Part shown: in pieces, positions 31,763-44,111 of the stretch | How positions within the stretch are numbered: position 1 is the first letter of the stretch | Layout of the letters: every line of letters begins with the position of its first letter | Source: Bathymodiolus brooksi | Lineage: Eukaryota; Mollusca; Bivalvia; Mytilida; Modiolidae | Reading direction: 5' to 3' | DNA: 64,000 nt | Assembly: GCA_963680875.1 (NCBI GenBank) | Contig: OY804585.1 | Location: 24,880,186-24,944,185 of the forward strand | Position numbers and translations under genes: made by a program | The notes under the pieces: generated by a model | Databases searched by the model: none | Told to the model about the DNA's origin: nothing | The model's input: the letters and a program-made list of their open reading frames with translations, nothing else

Positions 31763-34700
31763 TAGTCGAGTGACATTTTCAGAAAAGACGCTTAGTTTTT
31801 GACTTTAATGCACCTATCTAACACACAGCTGATTTTTTTACTAGTAATAGCCAAATGTCTATACTTTCGAGTATGCCCGGTCGTAAGAAAATCGTATGGT
31901 GCGTTTTTTGGAAAATTGGAGTTAAGTTATCATTTCAAATGCACAAAATACTATCTACATTTAAACGTATATTATTTCCAATTCATAACATTTTTTGTAA
32001 ACATAATGGGTTGATTTTCTGCGAAAGACATAAGAAAGTATGAAACACATCTGTAATGTGTAAATAATTTCATTTTTGTAGATATCAAATCAGTTTTGCT
32101 ACCATTTTATCGTTATTTCAGATAATCAGTCACATCTTTTCACTTTATAATTATTACTTTATCATTTTTGTCGATAACCAAATGCAAACTGTTCATAAAA
32201 TTCATTTTCAGTTCCTAACACATATTATAAATGTTGGACTCACTGAAAAATACTAGATTTTACCATTTTCACACTTAGCAAGTTAATTCCGAACTGACAG
32301 TCCGTTGCCGTTCCGTAATCATTTATTTACCTGTATATTATAATGACAGAATGTGTGTGCGACTGAATTCGTTTAACTAGCAACATTTATATACTTATTT
32401 GATAGTTTTTTTGTGTTAATTGTTTGAAATAATAACTCTGGTCAAATAAAGTCATTAAAGCACTCATTATAAAGTGAATATAATGTTGATAAGTGTTATG
32501 TTAAGGGCGTTCACTAATTGCTGAATCCGTGCCGGAAAAAATAAGAAAAAATCCGTGTAATGTCTACAATTTGTAGTCCGGTCAAATTAACGCCTCCACC
32601 TGCTAAAAAGGGCAGACCTTCCATCAATTGGCAACGTTGTATCATTTGTCAAGTATTTACGGCAGAACAGCTTTGTATTCCAACTACTAAGGGAAGGTCA
32701 ACTGTTATTTCTGCCGTGAATAAACGGAAGGATGAAGTTTACAGAAAACTTGTTGACGAATATCCAACTGTCGAAAATGCTCCATTTGGAAATACCAAAT
32801 ATCACAAAAGCTGTTGCAAAGCATATGTCAGTAAGCAAAACCTGTCACCATGTTCCAACTTTAAATCCACACGTCTGACTTCAGCATCATGCAATCAGAA
32901 TCATCAAATGAAGATAATTTCACTATTGTGACACGATCTAGAGCTTCCGAAATCGATTAGACATATTGCATACACAAAGCCTTTAAACACGACAGAAAAA
33001 TGCACTAAGTTTCGTCGGAAAATAGAACCCAAAGTATTAAGCGTGTTGCAGAACAAATATCAGACAATGAAATTATCTTCAAAGTGACGTATGAAGACTT
33101 TGACGAAAATGCTTTATATCATTCAGCGTGTATAGCACGATATTTGCTTAGAAATATCAAAACAGAGATCGAGGAACCTCCGATGTCAGAGCATGAAAAT
33201 GCATTCGATCAATTTGTTTCCACCATCCAAGAAGACTTGCTGATACACAAGAAAGTGTTCTACCTGAACCACCTACTGGAGAAATTTGTACCTTTCCTCC
33301 CTGAAGATTTGCGCGAAAGTTACACAACGTATCGGCTTCAGCAAAAGTTGGCGAAACACTTTGGTGATGCTATAGTTATTCAATGTCAACAAGGGCAGGG
33401 TATGTCTAATATCGTGTACAGCAGCTCCATTTGTCTCTCTGAAGCTATCGACACGGCCAACCGTCTGAAGGCTGATATGAAGTCTATCAGAACCCATGAT
33501 CTTAGCGATGCTTCTTCATCTGTTTGTGATGAAGATCTCATACTTCACAAAGCTCTCGGCATTTTACGTAAGCATATTGGCGATCTAGTCATCGAAAGTA
33601 GCGAATATACGTCTCCTACGGACACTTCACTTAGCCATTCTCTTAATGTTATGCCACCAGTATTGAAAACATTCCTATGTTGGATGATGTTGCCTATGAC
33701 ACTGTCAACAAAGACCACACAATTCCACCAGAAAAGTTGCGGAAATGCATGGCGTTAGCTGAAACAACAGTATCAATAAATAAAAACTCCTTCACACCAT
33801 TCAGCCTGGGTTTAGCTTTACAAATGCATCATGTCTATGGTTCTAAAAATCTGGTTGAAACTTTACATAGTCATGGGTTCTATGCTTCATATAACGAGCT
33901 TAGACGGTATCTTACAAGTTTAGCTGATCACGAGATTAACAAAATTGAAAATGGAACATATATTCCTCATGGTATTTGTTCGTTGCCCGGAGAAGTCACA
34001 CTTATTCAGAAAGGAGCGGACAATGCAGACATCAATACCGAAACCATAGATGGTAAGGATACATTCCACTCGATGGCAAGGGCAGTGTTTCAGGTTAAAT
34101 CGGCACCGCCTAGCAGTGAGGCTTTGAATGATGCAAGGATCAAGCGAAATCAAGAGCGTTCTCTTCCACTAACAGAGAAAACTGTTGCTCTGATCAGTTG
34201 TTTATCATACGACAAACCCAAAGAACGCATGGAACCAATATGCCGTGAAGATGCACATGACAAAATTACCAGATGTGAAGTAAAAAACGCTGAAGCCCTG
34301 GACGTATCTTGGACGCTTCTTAGGCTTTTTTCAAGAAACGCTGTTGAATTTCCAACACGGATCAATTATGGCTCTTCATGGATTCGGTTACTAGCATTAA
34401 GGATAGTAGGCGATATATACCAGTTCATGACTTGTGTAGTTCTCTGTCGAGCATAACTTGTGAAATTCTCCCAGCGGTTCATGCTCTGACTGGTTGTGAT
34501 ACCACTGCTATCTTTGGTATTGGAAAAAAATCTGTTTTTAAGCTGATTAAATCTTCATCTGCTGAGCTTTCGGACCTTTCAGAGCTTAAGGACCCAGATC
34601 TTGAATCCTCAATATGTGTTGCAAGAAAAGTTGTGGCAAAGTTGTATGACCCAAAAGCAAAGTATAATTCTTGCCACACCAATCTGAATAAGCTACGTGT

Positions 34701-35905
34701 CAGACTTGCTACCAGCAAAGACTACTCCCTTGCTCGCATTCCACCAAGTGAATCGTCATTTAAACAACACGTCCATTCAAACAAAGATGTGGATGACATC
34801 ACACCAAGCAAAACCACCAGTAGCTTCACCTTATGACTACGGTTGGCAAAAAGGTAGCAACGGTCCAACTCAATTTTGTTCTCTGGTCTGATGTCATCAG
34901 ACTTCCTTCAAGATTTGATTTGTTCGTGCTAAGGTAGAAAGATATGTAGCCGAGAATGTGCTTGTTACGAACAAAACCTCTGTTGTACAGAATTATGTCC
35001 TTGTCAGGGCAGTGATCTATGTTTTAAAATAATTACAAGCCAACAGAACCCTGACGATGACGGCGAAGAAGCGGCATCTGATGATTAATTTGAAGGCTGC
35101 AGTGGGTAAATGAAATGGAATTGTGAATTTTAATGGATGAAGTATGAATATGTATATACATCTATGTAGTCCACATTCAAAACCCATGAAAATTAAAAAG
35201 AAATTAAAACAAATAATTAAAAAAAATAAAAATAAATAAAAAAAAATTAAAAAATAAAATTAAAAATTAAAGAACAAAAAATAATATCCTACCAGACGGC
35301 CCTCCGACCTTGACGTGGTTGTTCTGCTTTCAACAAACAGGAGGCCCAAGTTATTGTGATTTATGGATGACTTGTCAATGATGTCCATTTTCACCCTTTT
35401 TATGATGATAGTTTTTTCGATCTTCTATACTTCCTACTCACAATTTTTTTTTACTTCAAATATATGTGCTTGGGTAAATAATAATGTAAATATATATATT
35501 TATGGTTCAAAACAATTTTAAAAGTTTGTTTTATAACATGCATCGCTGTTTTACCACGGCCTTAACAAAAACGTCAATATGACGTCACACATCTCGTTGT
35601 TTTTTACTGATGTGAGCTGGAATGGAAGAAATATTAGTAACATTGGATGCATGGTACATCTAAGCATGCTGCGTTAATTAATTGCTTCAAATTAGCTCAC
35701 TATGTAACATGAGGGTTAAATTTGAAAATTTTTATATTTGACCTTTGACCCGGATTTAAAAGAAATTGCACCATATTTAACCTTTAGGACCGGGCAAACT
35801 GAAATCTGCACTCTTTTACCTTTCCAATGATATATGATATAGCCATGTGTTAGGTAGGTGCATTAAAAATGAATTTTATCCTTGTACATGTATGTCACTC
35901 GACTG
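31763..35905 (+). mobile_element. 4.1-kb DNA transposon with TIRs and a nuclease-like/CXC gene
   Basis: The left end TAGTCGAGTGACAT and, 30 bp further in, TTAATGCACCTATCTAACAC are mirrored at the right end: CAGTCGAGTGACAT and TTAATGCACCTACCTAACAC on the other strand. This gives imperfect TIRs of about 60 bp. TTA lies immediately outside both ends, a possible 3-bp target duplication. The only gene inside is the broken open frame at 32560-35087. The XPG/FEN-like GCD...GIG signature and C-terminal CXC cysteines make an Academ-like (nuclease-bearing) transposon a hypothesis; superfamily is not proven. Confidence 0.78.
32560..35087 (+). pseudogene. Transposon-borne protein with zinc-like N-terminus, FEN/XPG-like core and CXC C-terminus, frameshifted
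   Basis: The N-terminal part (32560-32931) has KKGRPSINWQRCIICQ and a second metal-like KYHKSCCKAY. A helical middle follows in two frames (33084-33758 and 33677-34456; shift near 33670) with LPEDLRESYTTYRLQQKL and NSFTPFSLGLALQMHHVYG. Next comes EILPAVHALTGCDTTAIFGI followed by GKKSVFKLIK (34378-34836), reminiscent of the XPG-I/H2TH part of FEN nucleases (L-L-x-GCD...GIG-x-K-x-A-x-x-L). After another shift come YDYGWQK, then CSRECACYEQNLCCTELCPC (34942-35001), a tesmin/CXC-like cluster. At least four breaks (about 32940, 33670, 34380, 34840) make it dead. The host-gene alternative is unlikely given the TIRs. Confidence 0.75.
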
Positions 35906-36876
35906 TTAAAAGTCCACTGTAAATTGAACATACGGTGTAGTATTACTGTAGCTAAACATTTAAAGTTTATGTGAACTTTTTTTATATATTACAGATAACG
36001 GTACATGTATTACAAAACATATACATAGCAAAAACAAAGAGAAAGACAATCCATATACGTCATATTAAAATTACATATAATATGATATACATGTACATGT
36101 AGTATAAATATGTACATACATGTATAATCATTATCTCCCTTTAATATCACACTCCCTGAAGTGACTCCATTTACTTTCATGTTTTGTGAACTTTGATCTA
36201 ATTATATACTGTTCAACATCCTTTGAAATGCTCATTGAAAAATACTTGTACAAATGTACATTATATTGTCCTTATAATTAAATTGCTTACATGTACAATC
36301 AAATGTACACTGTATTGTCCTTAAATTGTTTACGTTTTTCTTAAATTGATTATAAAATTAATTCAGCAGATCTGTTTTTAATTAGCTAAGTGCAGGCATG
36401 ATAGCTTGGGGGGTTCATTTATAAAATGTGTTTCATTGATTTATTATTAGATTTTGTTAACCTAAAATTGTGCAGATCTACAGTTATTCTACATGAAGCA
36501 AGAAGTGACCAAATACAATTTATGTTACGACTATATCCATGTATTATAATTTACTGTTAGTGATTTTCCTGTTTTCCCCTTTACAAAGTAACTAGTGGCT
36601 GTCATGGCCAAGATCAGATAGGAGTTGGAAGACTATCAGCACTATCACCTCAATTGCCCCCCATGGTGGGTGTATTCAATACAACTTATGTGATCTAGTT
36701 TGCTACAACATGAAACTTGCTGCAAGTTTGGTGGTTTTCTCTGGGTCTGGGTAACAAAAAACTGACTTACTATACATTTTACCAGTAATTATATTTATAT
36801 TGTTCATTGTGGTAATAAAATACACATAATCTTAACATTCAAAATTGACAAAAAAAGGGAGATAACTGCATATAGT
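35906..36876. other. AT-rich, no feature seen
   Basis: Dense in ACATGTA and TTATAATT words. A diverged SINE-body scrap may lie at 36640-36770 (GGTGGTTTTCTCTGGGTCTG). Confidence 0.45.
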
Positions 36877-37143
36877 TTGGTTTATGGTGTTTAATGCCAC
36901 TTTCAACAATATTTCAGTTATATCGTGGCGGTTAGTTTTATTGGTGGAGAAAACCCGGAGAAAACCACTGACATGTCCCAAGTCACTGACAAACTTACTT
37001 TATCACATAATGCTGTTTGAGTACACCTTGCCTGAGCCGAATTCAAACGCACAACATTAGTAGTAGTATTAGTAGTGATATGCACTGACTGCATAGGTAG
37101 TTAGAAACCCAACTACCATACAATCATGACCATGATGGCCCCA
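36877..37143 (-). mobile_element. tRNA-derived SINE (family S)
   Basis: Minus-oriented, nearly full-length (GGTTTATGGTGTTTAATGCC ... AGGTAGTTAGAAACCCAACT). It has a small internal expansion TAGTAGTAGTATTAGTAGTG. Confidence 0.88.
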
Positions 37144-37539
37144 AAATTTTAAAATAACAAAAGCAATAACTAACTATAACTGTAAGTGACCTCACTGAGT
37201 GATACCCCTCGCTTGCAATACTATGATGTTCAAACTTTGGAATACAGGTATATTAGCAAGTTACCTATGAAAAAAGAACGGATATGGAGTAATGTCAAGG
37301 AGACAACATCCCATCTCCAAAATAAACTAACCAAGAACATACATCTAGGGGTCACCACAAGGTCTTCAACAAAGTGGGATTGTCTAAAACCAATACGGTT
37401 TCATCAGTATACATATGTACATGAGGATTACAACATTTCCTAACTTTTTTACAAGAGGATATAGGTCACATCAAATGTTATTGATTCAAAATTAATTATT
37501 TATTCTTGAGTAGTTTTTATATTGCAAATATCCAGATGT
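37144..37539. other. Unannotated stretch with an 85-codon open frame of no known family
   Basis: The plus-strand frame at 37186-37443 has no recognisable domain and no splice context. It is most likely chance. Confidence 0.35.
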
Positions 37540-39129
37540 GAAAAGGTCAATTAAAATCTTATTTCATTCAGGAATAGTTACGCTTACATCACCTTCCAAA
37601 TTTTTGACAGGAACCATATTCCTTCATGCACATCTCCAGGCAGTGTATTACAACTGTGTAAAGTTTCATTTAAATCCTATGAGCCATTTAGGAGGAGTTG
37701 CGCTTACAAGCCCATCTCTCCATACAGAACGTATTTCAGAGTATAAGTTAAATTATCTCCCCTTCCAAATTTTGGACAGCAACCATATTCCTTCATGCAC
37801 TTCTGCAGGTAGTGTATTACAACTGTGTAAAGTTTCATAAAAATCCATTAAGCTGTTTAGGAGGAGTTGCACTTACAAGGTACATGCCCTCCTTCTTTTC
37901 GTGAAAGTACAAGTTGAATTATCTCCCCTTCCAAATTTTGGACAGCGACCATATTTCTTCATGCACATCTGCAGGTTGTGTACTACAACTGTGTAAAGTT
38001 TCATAAAAATTCAATAAGCAGTTTAGTAGGAGTTGCGCTTACAAGGTACATGCCCCTCCCCCCTTTTCGTGAAAGTATAAGTTGAATTATCTCCCCTTTT
38101 AAATTTTGGACAGCAACCATATTCATTCATGCACATCTGCAGGTAGTGTACTACAAATGTGTAAAGTTTCATAAAAATCCAATAAGTTATTTAGGAGGAG
38201 TTGCGCTTACAAGGTACATGCCCCCACCCCCCTTTTCGTGAAAGTATAAGTTGAATTATCTCCCCTTTTAAATTTTGGACAGCAACCATATTCCTTCATG
38301 CACATCTGCATGTAGTGTATTACAACTGTGTAAAGTTTCATAAAAATCCAATAAGCTGTTTAGGAGGAGTTGCGCTTACAAGGTACATGCCCTCCTTCTT
38401 TTCGTGAAAGTAAAAGTTGTATTATCTCCCCTTCCAAATTTTGGACAGCGACCATATTTCTTCATGCACATCTGCAGGTAGTGTACTACAATTGTGTAAA
38501 GTTTCACAAAAATCAAATAAGCCGTTTAGGAGGAGTTGTGCTTACAAGGTACACGACCCCCCTTTTCGTGAAAGTATAAGTTGAATTATCTCCCCTTCTA
38601 AATTTTAGACAGCAACGGTATTCCTTCATGCACATCTGCAGGTTGTGTACTACAACTGTGTAAAGTTTCATAAAAATTCAATAAGCAGCTTAGTACAATG
38701 TAGGAGTAGCGCTTACAAGGTACATGCCCCCCCCCCTTTTCGTGAAAGTATAAGTTGAATTATCTCCCCTTTTAAATTTTGGACAGCAACCATATTCCTT
38801 CATGAACATCTGCAGGTAGTGTACTACAACTGTGTAAAGTTTCATAAAAATTCAATAAGCAGCTTAGTACAATGTAGGAGTAGCGCTTACAAGGTACATG
38901 CCCCCCCCCCCTTTTCGTGAAAGTATAAGTTGAATTATCTCCCCTTTTAAATTTTGGACAGCAACCATATTCCTTCATGAACATCTGCAGGTAGTGTACT
39001 ACAAATGTGTAAAGTTTCATAAAAATCCAATAAGCCGTTTAGGAGTTACGCTTACAAGGTACATGGACGGACGGATGGACAGGGTGATTCCTATATACCC
39101 CCCTAAACTTTGTTTGCGGGGGGTATAAT
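37540..39129 (+). mobile_element. Modular hairpin-ended element, family C, about nine core units
   Basis: Core units recur every 165-180 bp. Each has GAATTATCTCCCCTT, AAATTTTGGACAGC, ACCATATTCCTTCATGCACA, TCTGCAGGTAGTGTACTACA, TGTGTAAAGTTTCATAAAAA, GTTTAGGAGGAGTTGCGCTT and ACAAGGTACATGCCC followed by C runs. The last unit runs into ACATGGACGGACGGATGGAC and then a terminal hairpin ATACCCCCC...GGGGGGTAT. The layout parallels families A and B. The 5' end is not sharply defined. No gene. Confidence 0.87.
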
Positions 39130-39829
39130 AAAACATATGGAAAAGGTGTACATACCCTAGTTTTTTTGTTGACATCTTTTATATGTGTGCACCATTTACT
39201 GTGCCAAGTATGAAGGGCTTGGAATGCAAAAATTGGGGCGATATATCAGTGAAGGTTGCGATATTTGATAGGTGGGAGCTTGCTGTAGGAGACAAGGTTT
39301 ACATTAGAAATAGAAGCAGAAGCAATATTGGTGTACAGACTTTCAAGGTGCACAGACCTACAATACATATCAGTACTGGTTTTTTAAATATTGTTTGGGA
39401 GTACTTCTACTTTAACGGACCCTAACCCTAACTCTAACCCTTTTGTTGTCATACATGTATATGGTAACGAAATGAAAGGTTATGGGTCATGCACGTTCAT
39501 TATTACAATATCTGACTTTAAATATGGAACTTTTCTGACCCTATCGTTGAAGTTAATGCAGTGGTACGTCACTTCCGTCAGCCGTGGGTCCTTATACGAA
39601 AAATTTGGCAATAAATGTGTGAAAATCTTAAAATTCTGGAGAACTGAGCTATCGTATGCACAAAACAAAAACAGGGGCAAAAAGATGCGTCTTTTAGGAA
39701 TGGATACATGTCCTAGTTTGAATGACATAATGGAAATAAGGTGCAATAAATGTACTCGAAGCGAGCAGGGGTACGATTTTTAAACCTGCCGAGTTGCATG
39801 CCTTGTGGATTATTAGTATCTATATACAG
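39130..39829. other. Unannotated stretch with overlapping open frames of no known family
   Basis: Open frames exist on both strands (39391-39783 plus, 39480-39746 minus) but show no domain. A short telomere-like run lies at 39419-39443. Confidence 0.4.
39419..39443. repeat. Short interstitial telomere-like repeat
   Basis: CCCTAACCCTAACTCTAACC, about four hexamers matching the TTAGGG-type telomere repeat on the other strand with one change. Confidence 0.6.
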
Positions 39830-39832
39830 ATC

Positions 39833-42043
39833 CCTCCAAGTGTATCAACGATCATACTCTCAGGTCGGACACGGAGTTTTGTCGGACTTGAAGAGAGTGT
39901 CACTCTTAAAATTGTCCGACAAAATCGTCCGACAAAATCCTCCCAGGTAGGAGTGAGAGTCTCCACTCTCAGATAGTTAAACTGTAAACAGGAAATGTCC
40001 CCAAATTCTGCTAACCAATAAATTCGTGCATAAAGAATCATGCGTATCTTAGTAAAGCTGAAGTAAATGAGTGATATACAGTACAGAAAGAATAGATATG
40101 TTAACGGCTGTCACAGGCGATATATATACAATAATATCTATGAATAAAATGTATTAACATGCAGTACCATGTTTTAAATGCACTAGAAGTGAATATTAAT
40201 ATGTCCCTATGTACTCGCGACAATCGATGCCAAGGCCCTTTCACTTGCTGCAGACAGTTGCCGGTTTACGATATCAGGTGCGTTTGCTCTTTTACGTGTT
40301 TGCCAAATATAGGGCAAACGAACCCGGGTAAATAATTATAATTTATACATTTATTTCTTTAAAGGCAAATTTGGATTAAAATTAATTAGTTAAATTTAAG
40401 CTTTATTTTGTTTATGGCGAATGGGTCATAAATCCGTAAATCCCAGGGTTTTTTTCTTGAAAATTGGCAGTCTGCGGAGTCCTGATATTGGTGAAATAAT
40501 ATTTTATTAGTGTATTCTACGGTTTTTTTTACAGTTTACCTGTCAAAACATCACCCATCTCAGCATGTCATTGCATCGTGCATTCATGATATACAAATAC
40601 ACCTATCACAAGACTCCTTTTACTAAGACTAATAAACATAGATAACTATTTTGCGTTTTCGATTTTCAAGCAGTCTTCCAATTTATTTGTACTTAAAAAA
40701 TAAATTTATATCTTTTTTCTTATATATGTACACTTTTAAATTTTGATTGACACAAGTGTTATTCAATAAATGCAGGATGCAAGTGAAATGTATATCTCTG
40801 TTCAATTTGACACGATTGTGTTATGTTTCTTAATAAAATGTTGTAAATATTTTGTTTTTTGCTCCTCGTCTTCGGCAGTTTTCACAGCCGTTTTGATAAT
40901 GTCATCAATGATTCCTTTAACTATACTGTCACTAGACACAGATGAAACTGTCAGGAACTTAAGCATAGAATTTTCCGTAGCACTATTGCGCTTAGTAGCG
41001 CGCTTATTCATGTTCTTGCTCATTTTCGGTAATCCCTCATTTTCAACGAACAACGTGTTCCCAAATTTACTTTCGTTTTAGTTCTTACTTATTACATAAA
41101 CTGCATTTATTTGTAATATTGACCGCGATTGGATGATTTATCGTAAACATCCAATCAGATCTCTTTTGACATTGATGCTTAGAAAGGCAAATATTCGGTA
41201 CCCCTCGGATGTGTACGCTCTCTCCTTCGAAAAATATAAAGGGAAGTAATTATAGGGAATTTCTCAAAGACAAAAACGTATTGTTATGTATACGACTGTA
41301 CAAGTACACTCCGAATTTGGAAAGTTTGCTTACACAGCAATATGTATGCGTAATGTGTACACTCTGATCTGATAATACATGCGTTTTTACTCGTTTTCAT
41401 TGCGTAAAAAACGCAAATATGCAGCTTATCTGGAGCTCTGTCTTGGTGTTATTTTTTTTTAAATAAAGCAATAAAAGTATACTAACAGGGGGTGCAATTC
41501 TGGGGATAAAATATTCAACATCCGAAAAAATCAATATTCAATGATTGAAGTGTTATCGAAAATCAGTTCAATATTGTATTTCATAATAAAATATATATTA
41601 TAAAAAAATGTATCTTGTTGAAAAAATTCACAGGGTGGATCGATTTACGATATAAAATTATTAATTTTAGTGCTCTATGACTTTATTGTTCAGAACATTC
41701 TGTCTTCATTGTTATTGCTTTGTTATAACCTTATGATTATGAATAAATTATAAATACAGTTTTTATCCTTCATTCATCATATGAAACACTACTAATAAGG
41801 CAGAAATGTAAACAATATATATTGAAATGGGATGCAGTTGGTTCAATACTGAAACAAACAAAAGGAAAACATCAATAAACAATAAAAACATGCATCAAAT
41901 ACGTCGATAAAAAATCTCCAGTTATGAGACCAAATCTCCAGCCAAAAATTTACAAATCTCCAGTTGTAGCATAGCAACTCTATCACATGTATGAGGAATA
42001 TGTCCGACCTGAGAGTATGATCGTTGATACACTTGGAGTGTAC
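39833..42043. mobile_element. Candidate 2.2-kb element bounded by 40-bp inverted repeats
   Basis: CTCCAAGTGTATCAACGATC plus ATACTCTCAGGTCGGACA at 39833-39872 is repeated as a perfect reverse complement at 42002-42043. Just inside the left copy is a hairpin TTTTGTCGGAC...GTCCGACAAAA (39880-39935). The only sizeable frame inside is an 83-codon minus-strand frame (40802-41053; charged, MSKNMNKRATKRNS, then SIVKGIIDDIIKTAVKTAED) with no known family. Whether the repeats are TIRs of one element or two copies of a small repeat is open. Confidence 0.55.
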
Positions 42044-42044
42044 T

Positions 42045-42235
42045 GTAGGGTGGAAACATGCAATTTGATGTTAGCATAAGATTGTATGAATATTGACACG
42101 AACAAGTTAAAATAAGGAAAAAGAGATGAAATAATAAAGAAATAAAGAAATTTTATTGAAAATAAATTTGCAAACAGAAAGTTAGATAAAAGGGGGGTGG
42201 TAAGTCCGTGTCATGAGCGCCTGTGTCATGAATAA
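42045..42235. repeat. Inverted copy of the block at 30000-30225
   Basis: GCAATTTGATGTTAGCATAA, GAATATTGACACGAACAAG, AATAAAGAAATAAAGAAATT and GTCATGAGCGCCTGTG match the complement of the 30.0-kb block in order. It abuts the 42002-42043 inverted repeat. Confidence 0.75.
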
Positions 42236-42964
42236 GCAATAATTAATTAGTTACAATAAAATTGCAGAAATAAACTCTTCAAGACATAGGTGAGTAGACT
42301 GGATACTTTTTTGCAAAATATTTCCTCTGTAATAATTTCAAAATCAGCGTCAGTGAAAGTGATTCAGTCAATCAGCGATACTGACAGTGGCTACTAGTGG
42401 GGGCGGGTTCATATTTTGTGTGAAGATTATATTGTTCTTGTTACGCTAATCATTCATTATGAAGTGTATGATGATTCGTTATATTGGGGAAAATTGGCTT
42501 GTTATCTAAACATTTAATAAGTGACGATGTTTGTCTTATAATTACCAATTTAAGTGACTTACAGTGGTCTGTGCCATGACGAAGTACACGAATCAAGGCG
42601 CCATCTATAAATATTGAGAAATTACAAAAGGGAGGTAACTCAAATTATCTTGAGGGTATAAATGGGACCATATTCGATTTTCGGTTGTCCGAATGGACTA
42701 GATGGAATAAAAAAAAAAAAGGATGCTTTAAATGGAAAATTTAAATTATGCCTATCTATGATATTACTGTCAATGACTGACATGAAAGCAAAAGAAAAAA
42801 GAAAGAAAAAGAAAAAAAAGAAAGAATAGCAGACAATAGTGACTTCTGGGGATTTTTCATCATTTCTAACACAGAAATTAGAATAACCTGACATATGTTG
42901 CTGAATGTTTACTATGACACAATTAATGAACAAATACAAAATAATAAAATTAATATTTATACAT
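42236..42964. other. AT-rich, no feature seen
   Basis: Contains an A/G-rich microsatellite-like tract (42785-42825) and an A run (42710-42720). Nothing else recognised. Confidence 0.45.
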
Positions 42965-43209
42965 TTATTACGTTAAACTACTCGTTGCCATGGAGATGCA
43001 GTTAACATTTAAGATCATTTTCATTTATAATAAATTTAAAGCAGAATTGGACAGTTGAAGTAATTTCTATTATTAGTAACATCAGCCATCTTGAATGTAG
43101 GGCGATGCTGTCGGACAAGTGGTTTCAGAGGAGAAGACCTAGTTGTGAAAAGTTGGCCGACGGACGACGGACGCCAAGTGATGACAAAAACTCACATGGT
43201 CAATTGAGC
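42965..43209 (+). mobile_element. Modular AGGTGAGC element, 5'-truncated copy A6
   Basis: Shares GTTAAACTACTCGTTGCCAT, TCAGCCATCTTGAATG and GTGGTTTCAGAGGAGAAGA with copy A5. It ends GTGAAAAGTTGGCCGACGGA, CGCCAAGTGATGACAAAA and a decayed terminal hairpin CTCACATGGTCAATTGAGC. Confidence 0.8.
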
Positions 43210-44111
43210 TAAAAGGACGAAGATGATCGTAATTTAAAAAGTTTAATTTTGGAAGATGGTCGTAACTTTTGCATACGGTATATTTTTGATATTCCTCAAT
43301 TGATCTCACCTAAAGGCACATCAAGGTAGATCTAAGTTGTGTGTAAAGCGTGCTAACATTTACTTGAATCTATGTGCAATAAGTGTAACTTTAATTATTG
43401 GAAACATTAACTAAAATACTGTTTTGGGAGCTTATGAAAAAAAAGTTTGAATAGTGGTCATAAATTCCACCAATATCAACAAAACGAACAATCACCTCTC
43501 ATCTTAACTAAACACAAAAAAAACTACGACATATGACTTTGAAATCAGGTCCTGGCTTGGGACAGACATAAAAATGCCTCCTCTCTTGATAACTGGATCT
43601 CCAACGACAATACATATATAAACAATCGATAACAAAAAACCTGCACAGATTCACGTTTCTACGCAAAAATTACCATATACTATCACAAAAATGAATTGTA
43701 GCAAAAACATGGACAGTACGATAGCAGGGTCAATGAATGCTCGTCTAGTTAACCATATAGTTGGTTAAAACCATTACCCTTTAGACAACAAAAGTCCAAT
43801 CTAATTAAAATTAGATCTCCGCACTTGCTCCCTATTTTTTATCGGTTGTTTTGTAGTCGCCGCAAAAGTCATAACTCATATATCTAACAGATTTAATATC
43901 AATTATTCACGTACATCCAAAGAAATTAATGGTCATCGTGGGAGACCAGACTAAATAGGTCATCAAACTGTTTGAATTAAATATTGAACAAAAAATAGTA
44001 ATATAAGATGGAATGATATATAAATGTACTAATCTAATTGATATTTGGACCTACTATTGTACTAGCATATTGTCTATATTTCAGCAAAGTAACCCTGCCT
44101 TAAAGAGTGTA
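43210..44111. other. AT-rich stretch with two repeat fragments
   Basis: At 43480-43650 lies a dispersed repeat (CAACAAAACGAACAATCACC, TTGATAACTGGATCTCCAAC, ACAATACATATATAAACAA) that recurs at 61640-61860. At 43797-43870 is a single arm related to the 44.1-kb palindrome (CCAATCTAATTAAAATTAGA, then CACTTGCTCCCTATTTT). Confidence 0.65.

Noticed and set aside
39419..39443. Chromosome end
   Set aside because: Only about four degenerate telomere-like hexamers embedded in ordinary sequence.
39391..39783. 130-codon plus-strand frame and 88-codon minus-strand frame overlapping it
   Set aside because: No recognisable domain, no splice or initiation context, and the two frames are antisense shadows of each other.
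40770..41081. 103-codon hydrophobic plus-strand frame
   Set aside because: Antisense shadow of the charged 83-codon minus-strand frame, which itself has no known family.
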